Part shown: positions 51,792 through 60,475 of the stretch, one piece after another | How the letters are laid out: every line of letters begins with the position of its first letter | Position numbering within the stretch: position 1 is the stretch's first letter | NCBI RefSeq assembly: GCF_015277875.1 | Contig: NZ_CP063814.1 | Location: forward strand, 682,001-746,000 | Direction of reading: 5' to 3' | DNA length: 64,000 bases | Origin: Microbacterium luteum | GTDB lineage: Bacteria; Actinomycetota; Actinomycetes; Actinomycetales; Microbacteriaceae | Notes under the pieces: generated by a model | The model's database searches: none | What the model saw: the letters and a program-made list of their open reading frames with translations, nothing else | Told to the model about the DNA's origin: nothing | Position numbers and translations under genes: made by a program

Positions 51792-52780
51792 CGTTCCTGC
51801 GCGACGGCGTGACAGCGACGGAGTCGCTCCAGCCACCACTCCCGCCGCTCGCGCGGGGCCGCGTGCCGATCGAGGAGCTCCGGGCTCGGCACCACGCGCC
51901 GCACCGCGATGCGACCGTCGCGCGCGACGAGGGGGTCGTCCGTGACGTCCGCGGCGAGCAGCGAGGCCGTGCCCAGTCCGCAGTCGAACGACAGCTCGGG
52001 CAGGCTCGCCGCGAGCGCGACGCCCATCCCGAGTCCGACCGACGTGTCGAGGGCGCTGGAGACCACGGCCGGAACGCCGGCGGCGGCGACGATCGACAGG
52101 GCACGCGCCACCCCTCCCAGCGGCTGCACCTTGACCACGACGAGGTCGGCCGCGCCGGCGGTGACGACGGCGATCGGGTCGTCGGCCTTGCGCACGCTCT
52201 CGTCGGCGGCCACGGGGATGCCGAGGTAGCGGATGCGGCGGCGGAGCTCGACGAGGTCCTCGACCTGCGCGCAGGGCTGCTCGACGTATTCCAGGTCGAA
52301 CTCCGCGAGCGCGTGCACGGCGTGCTCGGCCTCGTCGAGGTTCCAGCCGCCGTTCGCATCGACGCGGATGCGCCCTTCCGGCCCCATGACCTCGCGCACC
52401 GCCCGCACGCGCGCGACGTCGTCGCCGAGCACCTGTCCGCGCTCGGCGACCTTGACCTTCGCGGTGCGGCAGCCGTGGAAGCGGGTGAGCACGTCGCCGA
52501 CCTGGTCGGCCGCGACGGCGGGGACGGTCGCGTTCACCGGCACGGTCTCGCGCACCGCCGCGGGTCGCGGATGCCACGCGAAGTCGATAGCCGCGGTGAG
52601 CCACGTCGCCGCCTCGGCGTCGTCGTACTCCAGGAACGGCGAGAACTCCGCCCACCCCTCGGGTCCTTCCAGCAGCAGCGCCTCCCGCTCGTCGACCCCG
52701 CGGAAGCGGGTCGTCAGCGGGAGGGAGACCACCCGGGCGGTGTCGATGAGCCGGTCCAGAGCGGGGAGGGGTGAGGACAT
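51788..52780 (-). CDS. menC: o-succinylbenzoate synthase
   Basis: Enolase-superfamily enzyme of 330 residues that dehydrates SHCHC to o-succinylbenzoate in menaquinone synthesis. The KxK motif is in RTAKVKVAE. The metal ligands are in RVDANGGW (Asp), YVEQPCA (Glu) and VAADESV (Asp-Glu), and the second catalytic Lys is in VVVKVQPLGG. It is full length for actinobacterial MenC. ATG 52780 follows CAGGAT by six bases. It is divergent from the LLM gene and convergent with the TetR gene. Confidence 0.95.
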   Translation of the reverse strand: MSSPLPALDRLIDTARVVSLPLTTRFRGVDEREALLLEGPEGWAEFSPFLEYDDAEAATWLTAAIDFAWHPRPAAVRETVPVNATVPAVAADQVGDVLTRFHGCRTAKVKVAERGQVLGDDVARVRAVREVMGPEGRIRVDANGGWNLDEAEHAVHALAEFDLEYVEQPCAQVEDLVELRRRIRYLGIPVAADESVRKADDPIAVVTAGAADLVVVKVQPLGGVARALSIVAAAGVPAVVSSALDTSVGLGMGVALAASLPELSFDCGLGTASLLAADVTDDPLVARDGRIAVRRVVPSPELLDRHAAPRERREWWLERLRRCHAVAQER

Positions 52781-52792
52781 CTCCTCATCCTG
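52781..52792 (-). promoter_or_regulatory. -10 element (CAGGAT) for menC
   Basis: On the minus strand CAGGAT ends six bases before ATG 52780; the spacer GAGGAG could also be mistaken for a Shine-Dalgarno placed too close. Confidence 0.4.
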
Positions 52793-52815
52793 CCCTCACC
52801 CGCTGCGCGCGGCCA

Positions 52816-52828
52816 TAGGCTGAACCGC
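52816..52828 (+). promoter_or_regulatory. -10 element (TAGGCT) for the second LLM gene
   Basis: TAGGCT ends seven bases before ATG 52829, back to back with the menC promoter. Confidence 0.5.
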
Positions 52829-53623
52829 ATGCTCGTCGACACCCCCGTCCGCCTCGGCATCCAGCTGCGGCCCCAGCACGTCACCTACCCCGACCTTCGC
52901 GACGCCGTCCTCCGCCTGGAGGAGATGGGCGTGGACATCCTGTTCAACTGGGACCACTTCTTCCCGCTCTTCGGTGAGCCGGACGGCCTCCACTTCGAGT
53001 CGTGGACGATGCTCGGCGCGTGGGCCGAGCAGACCGAACGCGTCGAGTTCGGGGCGCTGGTCAACTGCAACAGCTATCGCAACGCCGACCTGCAGGCCGA
53101 CATGGCCCGGACCCTCGACCACATCAGCGCCAAGGGCGGCACGGGCCGCTTCATCTTCGGCACCGGCTCGGGGTGGTTCGAGCGGGATTACGACGAGTAC
53201 GGGTACGAGTTCGGCACGGCGGGCAGTCGTCTGAACGATCTCGGCGTCGGCTTGGAGCGCATCACGGCGCGCTGGGACAAGCTCAACCCGCAGCCCACCC
53301 GCCGCATCCCGATCATGATCGGCGGAAAGGGCGAGCAGAAGACGCTGCGCTTCGTCGCGCGCCACGCGAACATCTGGCACAGCTTCGTCACGCCCGACGA
53401 GCTGCCGCACAAGCTCTCGGTGATCGACCGGTGGGCCCAGGCGGAGGAGCGCGACACGGCCGACCTGGTGGTCTCGAACGAGCTCGCGCGGCGCGACGAG
53501 GAGACCGCCGACGTCCTCTACGACGCCGGCACCCGGCTGTTCACCCTGGGGCTCGACGGGCCGGACTGGGACTATGACGTCGTGCGCGGATGGCTGCGCT
53601 GGCGCGACGCCAAGAACGCCTGA
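52829..53623 (+). CDS. LLM-class flavin-dependent oxidoreductase, F420 type
   Basis: A 264-residue luciferase-like oxidoreductase. It begins RLGIQLRPQHVTYPDLRDAV and carries VDILFNWDHFFPLFG, the cofactor loop FIFGTGSGWFERDYDEYGY and IPIMIGGKGEQKTLRFVARH. It is shorter than the copy at 28524-29450 and only distantly similar to it. F420 or FMN use is family inference and the substrate is unknown. It sits between menC and menB but with its own promoter, so a link to menaquinone is not implied. Confidence 0.85.
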   Translation: MLVDTPVRLGIQLRPQHVTYPDLRDAVLRLEEMGVDILFNWDHFFPLFGEPDGLHFESWTMLGAWAEQTERVEFGALVNCNSYRNADLQADMARTLDHISAKGGTGRFIFGTGSGWFERDYDEYGYEFGTAGSRLNDLGVGLERITARWDKLNPQPTRRIPIMIGGKGEQKTLRFVARHANIWHSFVTPDELPHKLSVIDRWAQAEERDTADLVVSNELARRDEETADVLYDAGTRLFTLGLDGPDWDYDVVRGWLRWRDAKNA

Positions 53624-53634
53624 CCCGCCGTCGT

Positions 53635-53646
53635 TACGCTGGGGGC
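53635..53646 (+). promoter_or_regulatory. -10 element (TACGCT) for menB
   Basis: TACGCT ends six bases before ATG 53647. Confidence 0.55.
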
Positions 53647-54546
53647 ATGGTCTCCGAGCTGTTCGACGCCGCGGAATGGATGCCGGCCCCCGGCGCCGAG
53701 GCGTTCACCGACATCACCGCGCATCTCTCACGCGACGGCCGGATCGCGCGCATCGCGTTCGACCGGCCCGAGGTGCGCAACGCGTTCCGTCCCCACACGG
53801 TCGACGAGCTGTACCGGGCGCTCGACGACGCCCGGCAGAACCCCCGGGTGGGCGTCGTGCTGCTCACCGGGAACGGGCCGAGCCCGAAGGACGGCGGCTG
53901 GGCGTTCTGCTCCGGCGGAGACCAGCGCATCCGTGGCCGCGACGGATACACCTATGCGTCCGACGATGCCACCGCTCCCGACCCCGCTCGCGCCGGGCGC
54001 CTGCACATCCTCGAGGTGCAGCGTCTCATCCGCTTCATGCCGAAGGTCGTGATCGCGGTGATCCCGGGATGGGCGGCCGGCGGCGGGCACTCGCTCCACG
54101 TCGTGTGCGACATGTCGGTCGCCAGCGCCGAGCACGGCCGGTTCAAGCAGACCGACGCCGATGTCGGCTCGTTCGACGCCGGCTACGGCTCCGCCTACTT
54201 CGCCCGTCAGATCGGCCAGAAGTTCGCCCGTGAGGTGTTCTTCCTCGCCGAGGAGTACTCGGCCCAGCGCGCGTACGAGATGGGCGCGGTCAACCGCGTC
54301 GTGCCGCACGCCGACCTCGAGCGCGAAGCGATCGCGATGGCGCGCACGATCCTCACGAAGTCGCCCACGGCGATCCGCATGCTGAAGTTCGCCTTCAATG
54401 CCGTCGATGACGGGATGGTCGGTCAGCAGGTGTTCGCCGGCGAGGCGACCCGCCTGGCCTACGGCACCGACGAGGCGGTCGAGGGCCGTGACGCGTTCCT
54501 GCAGAAGCGCGACCCCGACTGGTCGCCCTACCCGTGGCACTACTGA
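53647..54546 (+). CDS. menB: 1,4-dihydroxy-2-naphthoyl-CoA synthase
   Basis: Crotonase-fold enzyme of 299 residues that closes the naphthoquinone ring. The oxyanion-hole segment WAFCSGGDQRIRG is diagnostic for MenB, followed by IPGWAAGGGHSLHVVCDMSV, then DVGSFDAGYGSAYFARQIG with the catalytic Asp, and the C-terminal PDWSPYPWHY. The ATG follows TACGCT by six bases, and the frame upstream belongs to the previous gene's tail. menE starts eight bases after its stop. Confidence 0.96.
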   Translation: MVSELFDAAEWMPAPGAEAFTDITAHLSRDGRIARIAFDRPEVRNAFRPHTVDELYRALDDARQNPRVGVVLLTGNGPSPKDGGWAFCSGGDQRIRGRDGYTYASDDATAPDPARAGRLHILEVQRLIRFMPKVVIAVIPGWAAGGGHSLHVVCDMSVASAEHGRFKQTDADVGSFDAGYGSAYFARQIGQKFAREVFFLAEEYSAQRAYEMGAVNRVVPHADLEREAIAMARTILTKSPTAIRMLKFAFNAVDDGMVGQQVFAGEATRLAYGTDEAVEGRDAFLQKRDPDWSPYPWHY

Positions 54547-54553
54547 GCGCACG

Positions 54554-55708
54554 ATGAGGCTCGAGGCGCTCACCACCGACGACCCGCGCGACGTGCTGCG
54601 GTCGCTGCGCGGCGCGCTGCACGGCGCCGGGCCGGCGCTCGCCCTGGGGATGGTGGGCGAGGCGCCGCCCGAGGTGCCCGCGGGAACCGCCGTCGTCGTG
54701 ACGACGTCGGGGTCAACCGGCATCCCCAAGAGCGTCGTGCTCAGTCGCGACGCCCTGATCTCCAGCGCGATGGCCACGGCCGACCGCATCGGATCGGGCG
54801 GATGGCTGCTCGCCCTGCCGGCCGGCTACGTCGCCGGTCTCCAGGTGCTCGCGCGCGCCCTCGTCGCCGACCGCGAACCGGCCATCCTCGCCGGCCGCTT
54901 CACCCCCGAGGCGTTCGCCGCCGCCGCGCTGACGATGGCGTCCAGCCGCGGCGGCACCCGCATCCCGACGTACACCTCGCTCGTGCCGGCGCAGCTGACG
55001 CGCCTGCTCGACGCGGCCGAGGCAGACGGCACGGTGCTGGCGGCGCTGCGCTCGTTCGAGACCGTGCTGATCGGCGGTCAGGCACTCCCCGCGGCGACCC
55101 TCGAGCGGGCCGAGGCGGCGGGCGTGCGCGTCGTGCGCACCTACGGCTCCACCGAGACCAGCGGCGGATGCGTGTACGACGGGCGTGCTCTCACCGGCGT
55201 CACGGTGCGCATCGCCGCCGGGGAGGTGCAGATCGCCGGCCCGACGCTCGCCGAGGGATACCTCGACGACCCCGAGCGCACCGCCACGACGTTCATCGTC
55301 GACGGCGACGGCACGCGGTGGTACCGCACGGGCGACGCGGGGATCCTCGAGGACGGCGTGCTGCGGGTGCGCGGACGGATCGACAACGTCATCGTCTCGG
55401 GCGGCATCAACATCTCGCTCGATCGCGTCGAGCAGGCCGTCCGCGCGGTACCCGGCCTCGCGGGCGCCGTCGTGGTGGGGGTGGACGACACGCGCTGGGG
55501 CGAGGTTCCCGTCGTGGTCGCCACGCGGGGGGAGGCGCTGCGCCGCAGCGAGTCGGTGCAGTTCGAGGAGGCGCGGCAGACCGTCGAGCGCGAGATCGGC
55601 CCGCACGCGCGCCCGGCACGACTGGTGCTCGTCGACGAGCTGCCGAGCCTTCCGTCGGGCAAGCCCGACCGCGAGGCCATCCGTTCGGCGGTCGCGGGCC
55701 TGCACTGA
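54554..55708 (+). CDS. menE: o-succinylbenzoate--CoA ligase
   Basis: Acyl-adenylate-forming enzyme of 384 residues, short for the superfamily but usual for actinobacterial MenE. The P-loop TTSGSTGIPKSVVLSRDAL is near residue 50. TYGSTETSGGCVYDG is the adenine-binding region, YRTGDAG and VRGRIDNVIVSGG the hinge, and LPSLPSGKPDREAIR holds the catalytic Lys. It activates o-succinylbenzoate for MenB. The ATG lies seven bases after the menB stop, so it is probably co-transcribed. Confidence 0.94.
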   Translation: MRLEALTTDDPRDVLRSLRGALHGAGPALALGMVGEAPPEVPAGTAVVVTTSGSTGIPKSVVLSRDALISSAMATADRIGSGGWLLALPAGYVAGLQVLARALVADREPAILAGRFTPEAFAAAALTMASSRGGTRIPTYTSLVPAQLTRLLDAAEADGTVLAALRSFETVLIGGQALPAATLERAEAAGVRVVRTYGSTETSGGCVYDGRALTGVTVRIAAGEVQIAGPTLAEGYLDDPERTATTFIVDGDGTRWYRTGDAGILEDGVLRVRGRIDNVIVSGGINISLDRVEQAVRAVPGLAGAVVVGVDDTRWGEVPVVVATRGEALRRSESVQFEEARQTVEREIGPHARPARLVLVDELPSLPSGKPDREAIRSAVAGLH

Positions 55709-55743
55709 CCGGCGGTCTCAGCCGCCGCATCGCGTCGGCGCCC

Positions 55744-55757
55744 TAGGATGGCTCCTC
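55744..55757 (+). promoter_or_regulatory. -10 element (TAGGAT) for menA
   Basis: TAGGAT ends eight bases before GTG 55758, in the 49-base gap after menE. Confidence 0.45.
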
Positions 55758-56738
55758 GTGGCAGGCACACCCAGCAAGAAGCGCAAGAAGACGTCGACGC
55801 GCCCGTCTCGCTCGCGCGGCAACCCCGCGAAGGCGCGCGTCTCCGGGTCACCGGCGGCGGTCGCGCCGCCGACGGCCCGCGACTGGATCGGTGCCGCGCG
55901 CCTGCGCACTCTTCCGCTGGCGGTCACCCCCGTGCTCATCGGGACCGGGGCGGCCCTGGTGGTCACCGACGAATTCCACGGCATGATCGCTCTGGCGTGT
56001 CTCGCGGTCGCGGTCTTCCTTCAGATCGGCGTCAACTTCGCCAACGACTACAGCGACGGCATCCGCGGCACCGACGACCACCGCGTCGGACCCGCGCGCC
56101 TGACCGCGTCGCGCAAAGTGCCCGCGCGCCGTGTGCTCGCGGTGGCGCTGGGCTTCTTCGCGCTCGCCGCGATCGCGGGCCTGGCGATCGTCATCCGCAC
56201 CGGGCAATGGTGGATGCTCGCGATCGGCGCGCTCGCGATCGCCGCCGCCTGGTTCTACACCGGCGGAAGGCGGCCGTACGGCTACTACGGGCTCGGTGAA
56301 CTGTTCGTGTTCGTCTTCTTCGGGCTGGTCGCCACCCTCGGCACCACGTGGGTGCAGGCGTTCTCGCTGCCGCAGGAGGCGTGGTTCGGCGCCGTGGCCG
56401 CGGGGCTGCTGGCCTGCGCGGTGCTGCTGGCGAACAACCTGCGCGACATCGACCAGGATCGGGTGGCGGGCAAGCGCACGCTCACCGTGCTCATCGGCAG
56501 GCGGTGGACGCAGGTGCTGTTCCCCCTGTTCGTGCTCGTGCCGTTCGCGATCGCCGCGTTCCTGGCGCTGTTCTACCCGATCGCCTGGCTCGCGCTCATG
56601 GCGCTGCTGGCAGGCATCCCCGCGATCATCATCGTGTGGAGCTACCGCGAGGCCCGCGAGCTGGTGGTCGCCCTCGCGCTCACCTCGCTCACATCGGTGG
56701 GCTACGGAGCGCTGCTGTTCTGGGCGTTCGTCGGCTGA
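55758..56738 (+). CDS. menA: 1,4-dihydroxy-2-naphthoate polyprenyltransferase
   Basis: UbiA-family membrane prenyltransferase of 326 residues with about eight helices. It attaches the polyprenyl tail to DHNA. The first Asp-rich motif is NFANDYSDGIRGTDD and the second is NNLRDIDQDRVAGKRTL. A basic, Lys/Arg/Ser-rich N-terminus of about 40 residues precedes the conserved start WIGAARLRTLPLAVTPVLIG. GTG 55758 follows TAGGAT by eight bases; a start nearer the conserved region is also possible. Confidence 0.95.
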   Translation: MAGTPSKKRKKTSTRPSRSRGNPAKARVSGSPAAVAPPTARDWIGAARLRTLPLAVTPVLIGTGAALVVTDEFHGMIALACLAVAVFLQIGVNFANDYSDGIRGTDDHRVGPARLTASRKVPARRVLAVALGFFALAAIAGLAIVIRTGQWWMLAIGALAIAAAWFYTGGRRPYGYYGLGELFVFVFFGLVATLGTTWVQAFSLPQEAWFGAVAAGLLACAVLLANNLRDIDQDRVAGKRTLTVLIGRRWTQVLFPLFVLVPFAIAAFLALFYPIAWLALMALLAGIPAIIIVWSYREARELVVALALTSLTSVGYGALLFWAFVG

Positions 56739-56745
56739 TCCGCGC

Positions 56746-57096
56746 TCAGCGGCCGTCCTCGTCCGACCGACGCGCGTCGGCCTCCGCGCCGGCGGAAGGC
56801 ATGCCGTCACCGGAACGTACGGCGCCTTCGCCGTAGACCGCGTCGGCTGCGGCGTCTTCGGCGGCGGAGTCGTCGGCGCGCTCGCGCTCGCGCCGGCGGT
56901 CGGCCAGCCCCGTGGTGACGCTGTTCAACGGGCGTCGCAGGAAGAGGATCGACAGGCTGAGACCGATGAGCGCGGCGAAGATCGCGGCGAGCCAGAACAG
57001 ATCCTGGAACACCGGGAAGAGCATCAGGATGCCGAACGGCACCAGGAACGCCAGCAGGCGCAGCACCGTGTACACGAGGGCAGGACGGGCTTTCAC
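56746..57096 (-). CDS. DUF4229 family membrane protein
   Basis: A small protein with two membrane segments (ALVYTVLRLLAFLVPFGILM and DLFWLAAIFAALIGLSLSIL) and a long acidic Arg/Glu/Asp-rich tail. It fits DUF4229. I prefer GTG 57096, seven bases after TACGAT on the minus strand; ATG 57105 would add three residues but lies inside the hexamer. The function is unknown. It converges on menA with seven bases between the stops and often accompanies men genes in related genomes, as far as I recall. Confidence 0.75.
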   Translation of the reverse strand: MKARPALVYTVLRLLAFLVPFGILMLFPVFQDLFWLAAIFAALIGLSLSILFLRRPLNSVTTGLADRRRERERADDSAAEDAAADAVYGEGAVRSGDGMPSAGAEADARRSDEDGR

Positions 57097-57109
57097 GAGA
57101 CCCATCGTA
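57097..57109 (-). promoter_or_regulatory. -10 element (TACGAT) for the DUF4229 gene
   Basis: On the minus strand TACGAT ends seven bases before GTG 57096. Confidence 0.4.
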
Positions 57110-57207
57110 GGTGCGTCGCCTGAGCGGTACCGGGGCGACTGGGAGGTATGCCGCCCCTCACATGTCACTGTCAGGTCACGGCCAACCCGCCCCCGCGCGA
57201 GCGCGCC

Positions 57208-57220
57208 TAGGATGGAAGGC
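57208..57220 (+). promoter_or_regulatory. -10 element (TAGGAT) for the PLDc_N gene and menD
   Basis: TAGGAT ends seven bases before GTG 57221. Confidence 0.5.
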
Positions 57221-57718
57221 GTGACAAGGGTGCTGCTGATCGTGGCCCTGATCGCCGTGGCGTTCTGGGTCTTCACGATCGTCGACTGCGCCGTGCAGCC
57301 GAAGACACGGCACCGCGGAGTCAGCAAGCCGCTCTGGCTGGTCATCGTGATCGTCATCCCGGTGCTCGGCGGACTGATGTGGCTGATCGTCGGTCGTCGC
57401 CCGCGGCCGGCCCCGGCTGCCCCCCTGGCGCCCGACGACGATCCGCAGTTCACCGGCACGTTCGGTTCGATCCGCGATCAGGATGAGCGCATCCGCCGCC
57501 TCGAAGAGGAACTGGCGATGCTCGATGCGGAATCCGATTGGGATCCGCCGGTTCCCGACAAGCCCGTCGCCGACGCCGACGCGTCGACGGGAGAGACGAC
57601 CGCCGAGGAGCCCTCCGGCGCGGACACAACGGCGGGGGAGCAGCGTCCTTCCGGTGAGCAGGCCACCGGATCCCGGCCCGACGACGACGAGCGCGGTCAG
57701 CGCGGCGCCGTCGGCTGA
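57221..57718 (+). CDS. PLD nuclease N-terminal (PLDc_N) domain membrane protein
   Basis: A 165-residue protein with two membrane helices forming the PLDc_N domain (LIVALIAVAFWVFTIVDC and PLWLVIVIVIPVLGGLMWLI), followed by GRRPRP and a long acidic, disordered tail. The middle contains a short helical stretch, QDERIRRLEEELAMLDAE. The phospholipase catalytic domains are absent, as in the many stand-alone PLDc_N proteins of actinobacteria. The menD start lies two bases after its stop, so the two are likely translationally coupled. Confidence 0.82.
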   Translation: MTRVLLIVALIAVAFWVFTIVDCAVQPKTRHRGVSKPLWLVIVIVIPVLGGLMWLIVGRRPRPAPAAPLAPDDDPQFTGTFGSIRDQDERIRRLEEELAMLDAESDWDPPVPDKPVADADASTGETTAEEPSGADTTAGEQRPSGEQATGSRPDDDERGQRGAVG

Positions 57719-57719
57719 C

Positions 57720-59549
57720 GTGTCCGGCGAGCCCGGCGACGACGTCGCCCCGACCGTCACCGGCGCCCCCGCGACCGATGCGGCCGCCGCTCTGCTGGGT
57801 GCACTCGTCGCCCGCGGCGTGCGCCACGTGGTGCTGAGCCCCGGTTCGCGCTCGCAGGCGCTCGCGCTCGTGGCCGCCGAACTCGAACGCGGCGGTCACG
57901 TGCAGCTCCACGTGCGCGTGGACGAGAGGGTCGCCGGCTTCACCGCGCTCGGCATCGCCCGGGAGACGCGGGTGCCCGCCGCCGTCGTGTGCACCTCGGG
58001 CACGGCCGTCGCGAACCTGCTGCCGGCGGTGCTCGAAGCGCACCACGCGGGTGTGCCGCTGCTGCTGCTGACGGCCGACCGTCCCCCCGAGCTGCGGGGC
58101 GTGGGCGCCAACCAGACCACGCGGCAACCCGGCCTTTTCTCCTCCGCCACCCGCTACGCCGCAGACCTCGCCGTGCCCGAGGAGAGCGACCCCGACGGCA
58201 CCTCCGATGCGACCGCCACGCTGCGGGTCGTCGCGGCCGAGGCGGTGGATGCCGCACGCGGCGTGGGCCAGTGGTCGGCGGGACCGGTGCACCTGAACCT
58301 TCCGTATCGCGAGCCCCTCAGCGGTCCTGTCCCGACGTGGCTCGACGACGCGATCGCCGCGGGAGCGCAGGCCGCCGGCAGCGGCTCGGTCGATGACGCG
58401 GCGATGTCCGGCGCGCTCTATCAGGGCGGCGGCGGCATCGGCTCGCTCGATGTCGCCGACGAGGCCGGCGAGATCCCCGTCGCGCTCGACCGCGGCCCCC
58501 GAACGGTGGTCGTCGCCGGTGCCGATGCGGGGCCCGCTGCCGAAGCCCTCGCGCACGAGGGGCGGTGGCCGCTGATCGCCGAGATCGTCAGCGGTTCGCG
58601 CTTCGGCCGTCACGTCGTGCACGGCTATCGACAGCTCCTGCGCGACCCCGACCTCGGCGGCCGGATCGAGCGCGTCGTCGTCTTCGGGCACCCGACGCTC
58701 TCCCGCGAGGTGACGGCGCTCCTGTCCGATCCCGCTGTCGAGGTGATCGCGCTGCGCGGGCCCGGCGAACCGCTCGGGCTGAACGGCGCGACGCGTTCGG
58801 TGGACGCCGTGGCCGTCGCCGTCGACGGCGGCAGCCCCGAGGTCGTCGATGCCGAGCGCGCGTGGCTCGGGGCATGGATGCGCGCGTCGCGCGAGGCCGC
58901 GGTGGACCTGTCTCCGCCGGCGCCCGACGCCGACGCCCTCTCCTCGGCGGTGCCGCAGGAACGGCTCGGGGCCATCTCGGCCGAACTCGACGCGGTGCGC
59001 GCGCCCGTGGACCGCAACCTCCTCGTCGACGCGGTGTGGCGGGCCACGTGGCCGCACGACCGGCTCGTGTTCGGATCGTCGCGCCTGGTGCGCGTGGCCG
59101 ACGCGGTGCTGCCCGGCAAGAAGGTGACGGTGCACGCCAACCGGGGGCTCGCCGGCATCGACGGCACCGTGGCGACGGCCACGGGCGTCGCCATCGCGAG
59201 CCAGAGCGCCGGCGCGCACGGGGTCACGCGCGTGCTTCTGGGCGATCTGGCGCTGCTCCACGATGCCGGAGCGCTGCTCGCCGCCATCGGCGAGGCCGAG
59301 CCGCGCATCCAGATCATCGTCGGCAACGACGGCGGCGGCACCATCTTCGACGGCCTCGAGGTGGCCGCCACCGCCGATGCCGAAGCGGCCGACCGGGTGC
59401 TCTACACGCCGCACGGCGTCGACGTCGGCCGCCTGGCGAGCGCGTACGGCTGGACGCACACGCGGGTGACCACGCGCGCCGCCCTCGACCAGGCGCTGAC
59501 CACGCCGGCGGCCGCACGTCAGGTGATCGAGGTGCCGCTGGCCCGATGA
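57720..59549 (+). CDS. menD: SEPHCHC synthase
   Basis: Thiamine-diphosphate enzyme of 609 residues that condenses 2-oxoglutarate with isochorismate. The N-terminal pyrimidine-binding part has HVVLSPGSRSQALALVAAEL, and its catalytic Glu is in HVRVDERVAGF. TADRPPELRGVGANQTT is also conserved. The diphosphate-binding region near the C-terminus is IIVGNDGGGTIFDGLE. GTG 57720 begins immediately after the PLDc_N stop; the first 20 residues are a non-conserved acidic leader. Confidence 0.95.
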   Translation: MSGEPGDDVAPTVTGAPATDAAAALLGALVARGVRHVVLSPGSRSQALALVAAELERGGHVQLHVRVDERVAGFTALGIARETRVPAAVVCTSGTAVANLLPAVLEAHHAGVPLLLLTADRPPELRGVGANQTTRQPGLFSSATRYAADLAVPEESDPDGTSDATATLRVVAAEAVDAARGVGQWSAGPVHLNLPYREPLSGPVPTWLDDAIAAGAQAAGSGSVDDAAMSGALYQGGGGIGSLDVADEAGEIPVALDRGPRTVVVAGADAGPAAEALAHEGRWPLIAEIVSGSRFGRHVVHGYRQLLRDPDLGGRIERVVVFGHPTLSREVTALLSDPAVEVIALRGPGEPLGLNGATRSVDAVAVAVDGGSPEVVDAERAWLGAWMRASREAAVDLSPPAPDADALSSAVPQERLGAISAELDAVRAPVDRNLLVDAVWRATWPHDRLVFGSSRLVRVADAVLPGKKVTVHANRGLAGIDGTVATATGVAIASQSAGAHGVTRVLLGDLALLHDAGALLAAIGEAEPRIQIIVGNDGGGTIFDGLEVAATADAEAADRVLYTPHGVDVGRLASAYGWTHTRVTTRAALDQALTTPAAARQVIEVPLAR

Positions 59550-59574
59550 GGGTGACGCCGCACCCGGCATCCGC

Positions 59575-59586
59575 CAAGATGTGGGG
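59575..59586 (+). promoter_or_regulatory. -10 element (CAAGAT) for ppk2
   Basis: CAAGAT ends six bases before ATG 59587, which supports that ATG over the GTG at 59581. Confidence 0.4.
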
Positions 59587-60465
59587 ATGACCGGGACGAG
59601 ACCTCTCCACGACGGCGGCGCGGGCGACCTGCGAGACATCGGCGACCTGCTGCGGGTGGGACCCGGGTTCCGCCTCGCCGACGTCGACACCGCATCGACG
59701 CCGGGCTACGGCGGCGGAAAGCGCGACGGCGCGGCGGATCTCGCCGCGGGTGTCGACGCGCTCGATGATCTGCAGGAGCGGCTGTTCGCGCGCAGTCGCG
59801 TGCAGAAGACCGACGCGGCGGTGCTCCTCGTGCTGCAGGCGATGGACTCCGCCGGCAAGGGCGGCATCGTGCGCCACGTCGTCGGCGCCGTCGATCCGCA
59901 GGGGGTCTCGCTCACGGCGTTCAAGAAGCCCACCGACGAAGAGCTTGCGCAGGACTTCCTGTGGCGCATCGAGAAGCGATTGCCCGAGCCGGGTCTCATC
60001 GGGGTGTTCGATCGCTCGCACTACGAGGACGTGCTCGTCGGGCGCGTGCGTCAGCTCGCACCCGCGGCGGAGATCGAACGGCGGTACGACGCCATCAACG
60101 CCTTCGAAGAGCGGGTGGTCGCCACCGGAACCCGCATCGTGAAGGTCATGCTCCACATCTCGGCCGACGAGCAGAAGAAGCGCCTGACCGAACGGCTCGA
60201 CCGTGCGGACAAGCACTGGAAGTTCACGCCGGGAGACGTCGACGAACGGATGCTGTGGCCGCGCTACCAGCACGCCTACCAGGTGATGTTCGAGCGCACC
60301 TCCACCGCCCACGCGCCGTGGTACGTCGTGCCCGCCGATCGCAAGTGGTATGCGCGGCTGGCTGTTCAGCACCTGCTCCGGTCCGCGCTCGAAGACATCG
60401 ATCCGCAGTGGCCGGCGGCCACCTACGACGTCGCCGAGCAGCGCGCCCGGCTGGCCGCCACCTGA
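59587..60465 (+). CDS. PPK2-family polyphosphate kinase
   Basis: Polyphosphate:nucleotide phosphotransferase of 292 residues. The Walker A loop is LQAMDSAGKGGIVRHVVG, and the Walker B and lid region GVFDRSHYEDVLVGRVRQL. FKKPTDEELAQDFLWRIEK is typical of class I and III enzymes. PPK2 uses polyphosphate to phosphorylate ADP, GDP or AMP; the class cannot be fixed by eye. The gene is single and converges on menF with ten bases between the stops. Confidence 0.93.
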   Translation: MTGTRPLHDGGAGDLRDIGDLLRVGPGFRLADVDTASTPGYGGGKRDGAADLAAGVDALDDLQERLFARSRVQKTDAAVLLVLQAMDSAGKGGIVRHVVGAVDPQGVSLTAFKKPTDEELAQDFLWRIEKRLPEPGLIGVFDRSHYEDVLVGRVRQLAPAAEIERRYDAINAFEERVVATGTRIVKVMLHISADEQKKRLTERLDRADKHWKFTPGDVDERMLWPRYQHAYQVMFERTSTAHAPWYVVPADRKWYARLAVQHLLRSALEDIDPQWPAATYDVAEQRARLAAT

Positions 60466-60475
60466 CGCGATCGCC

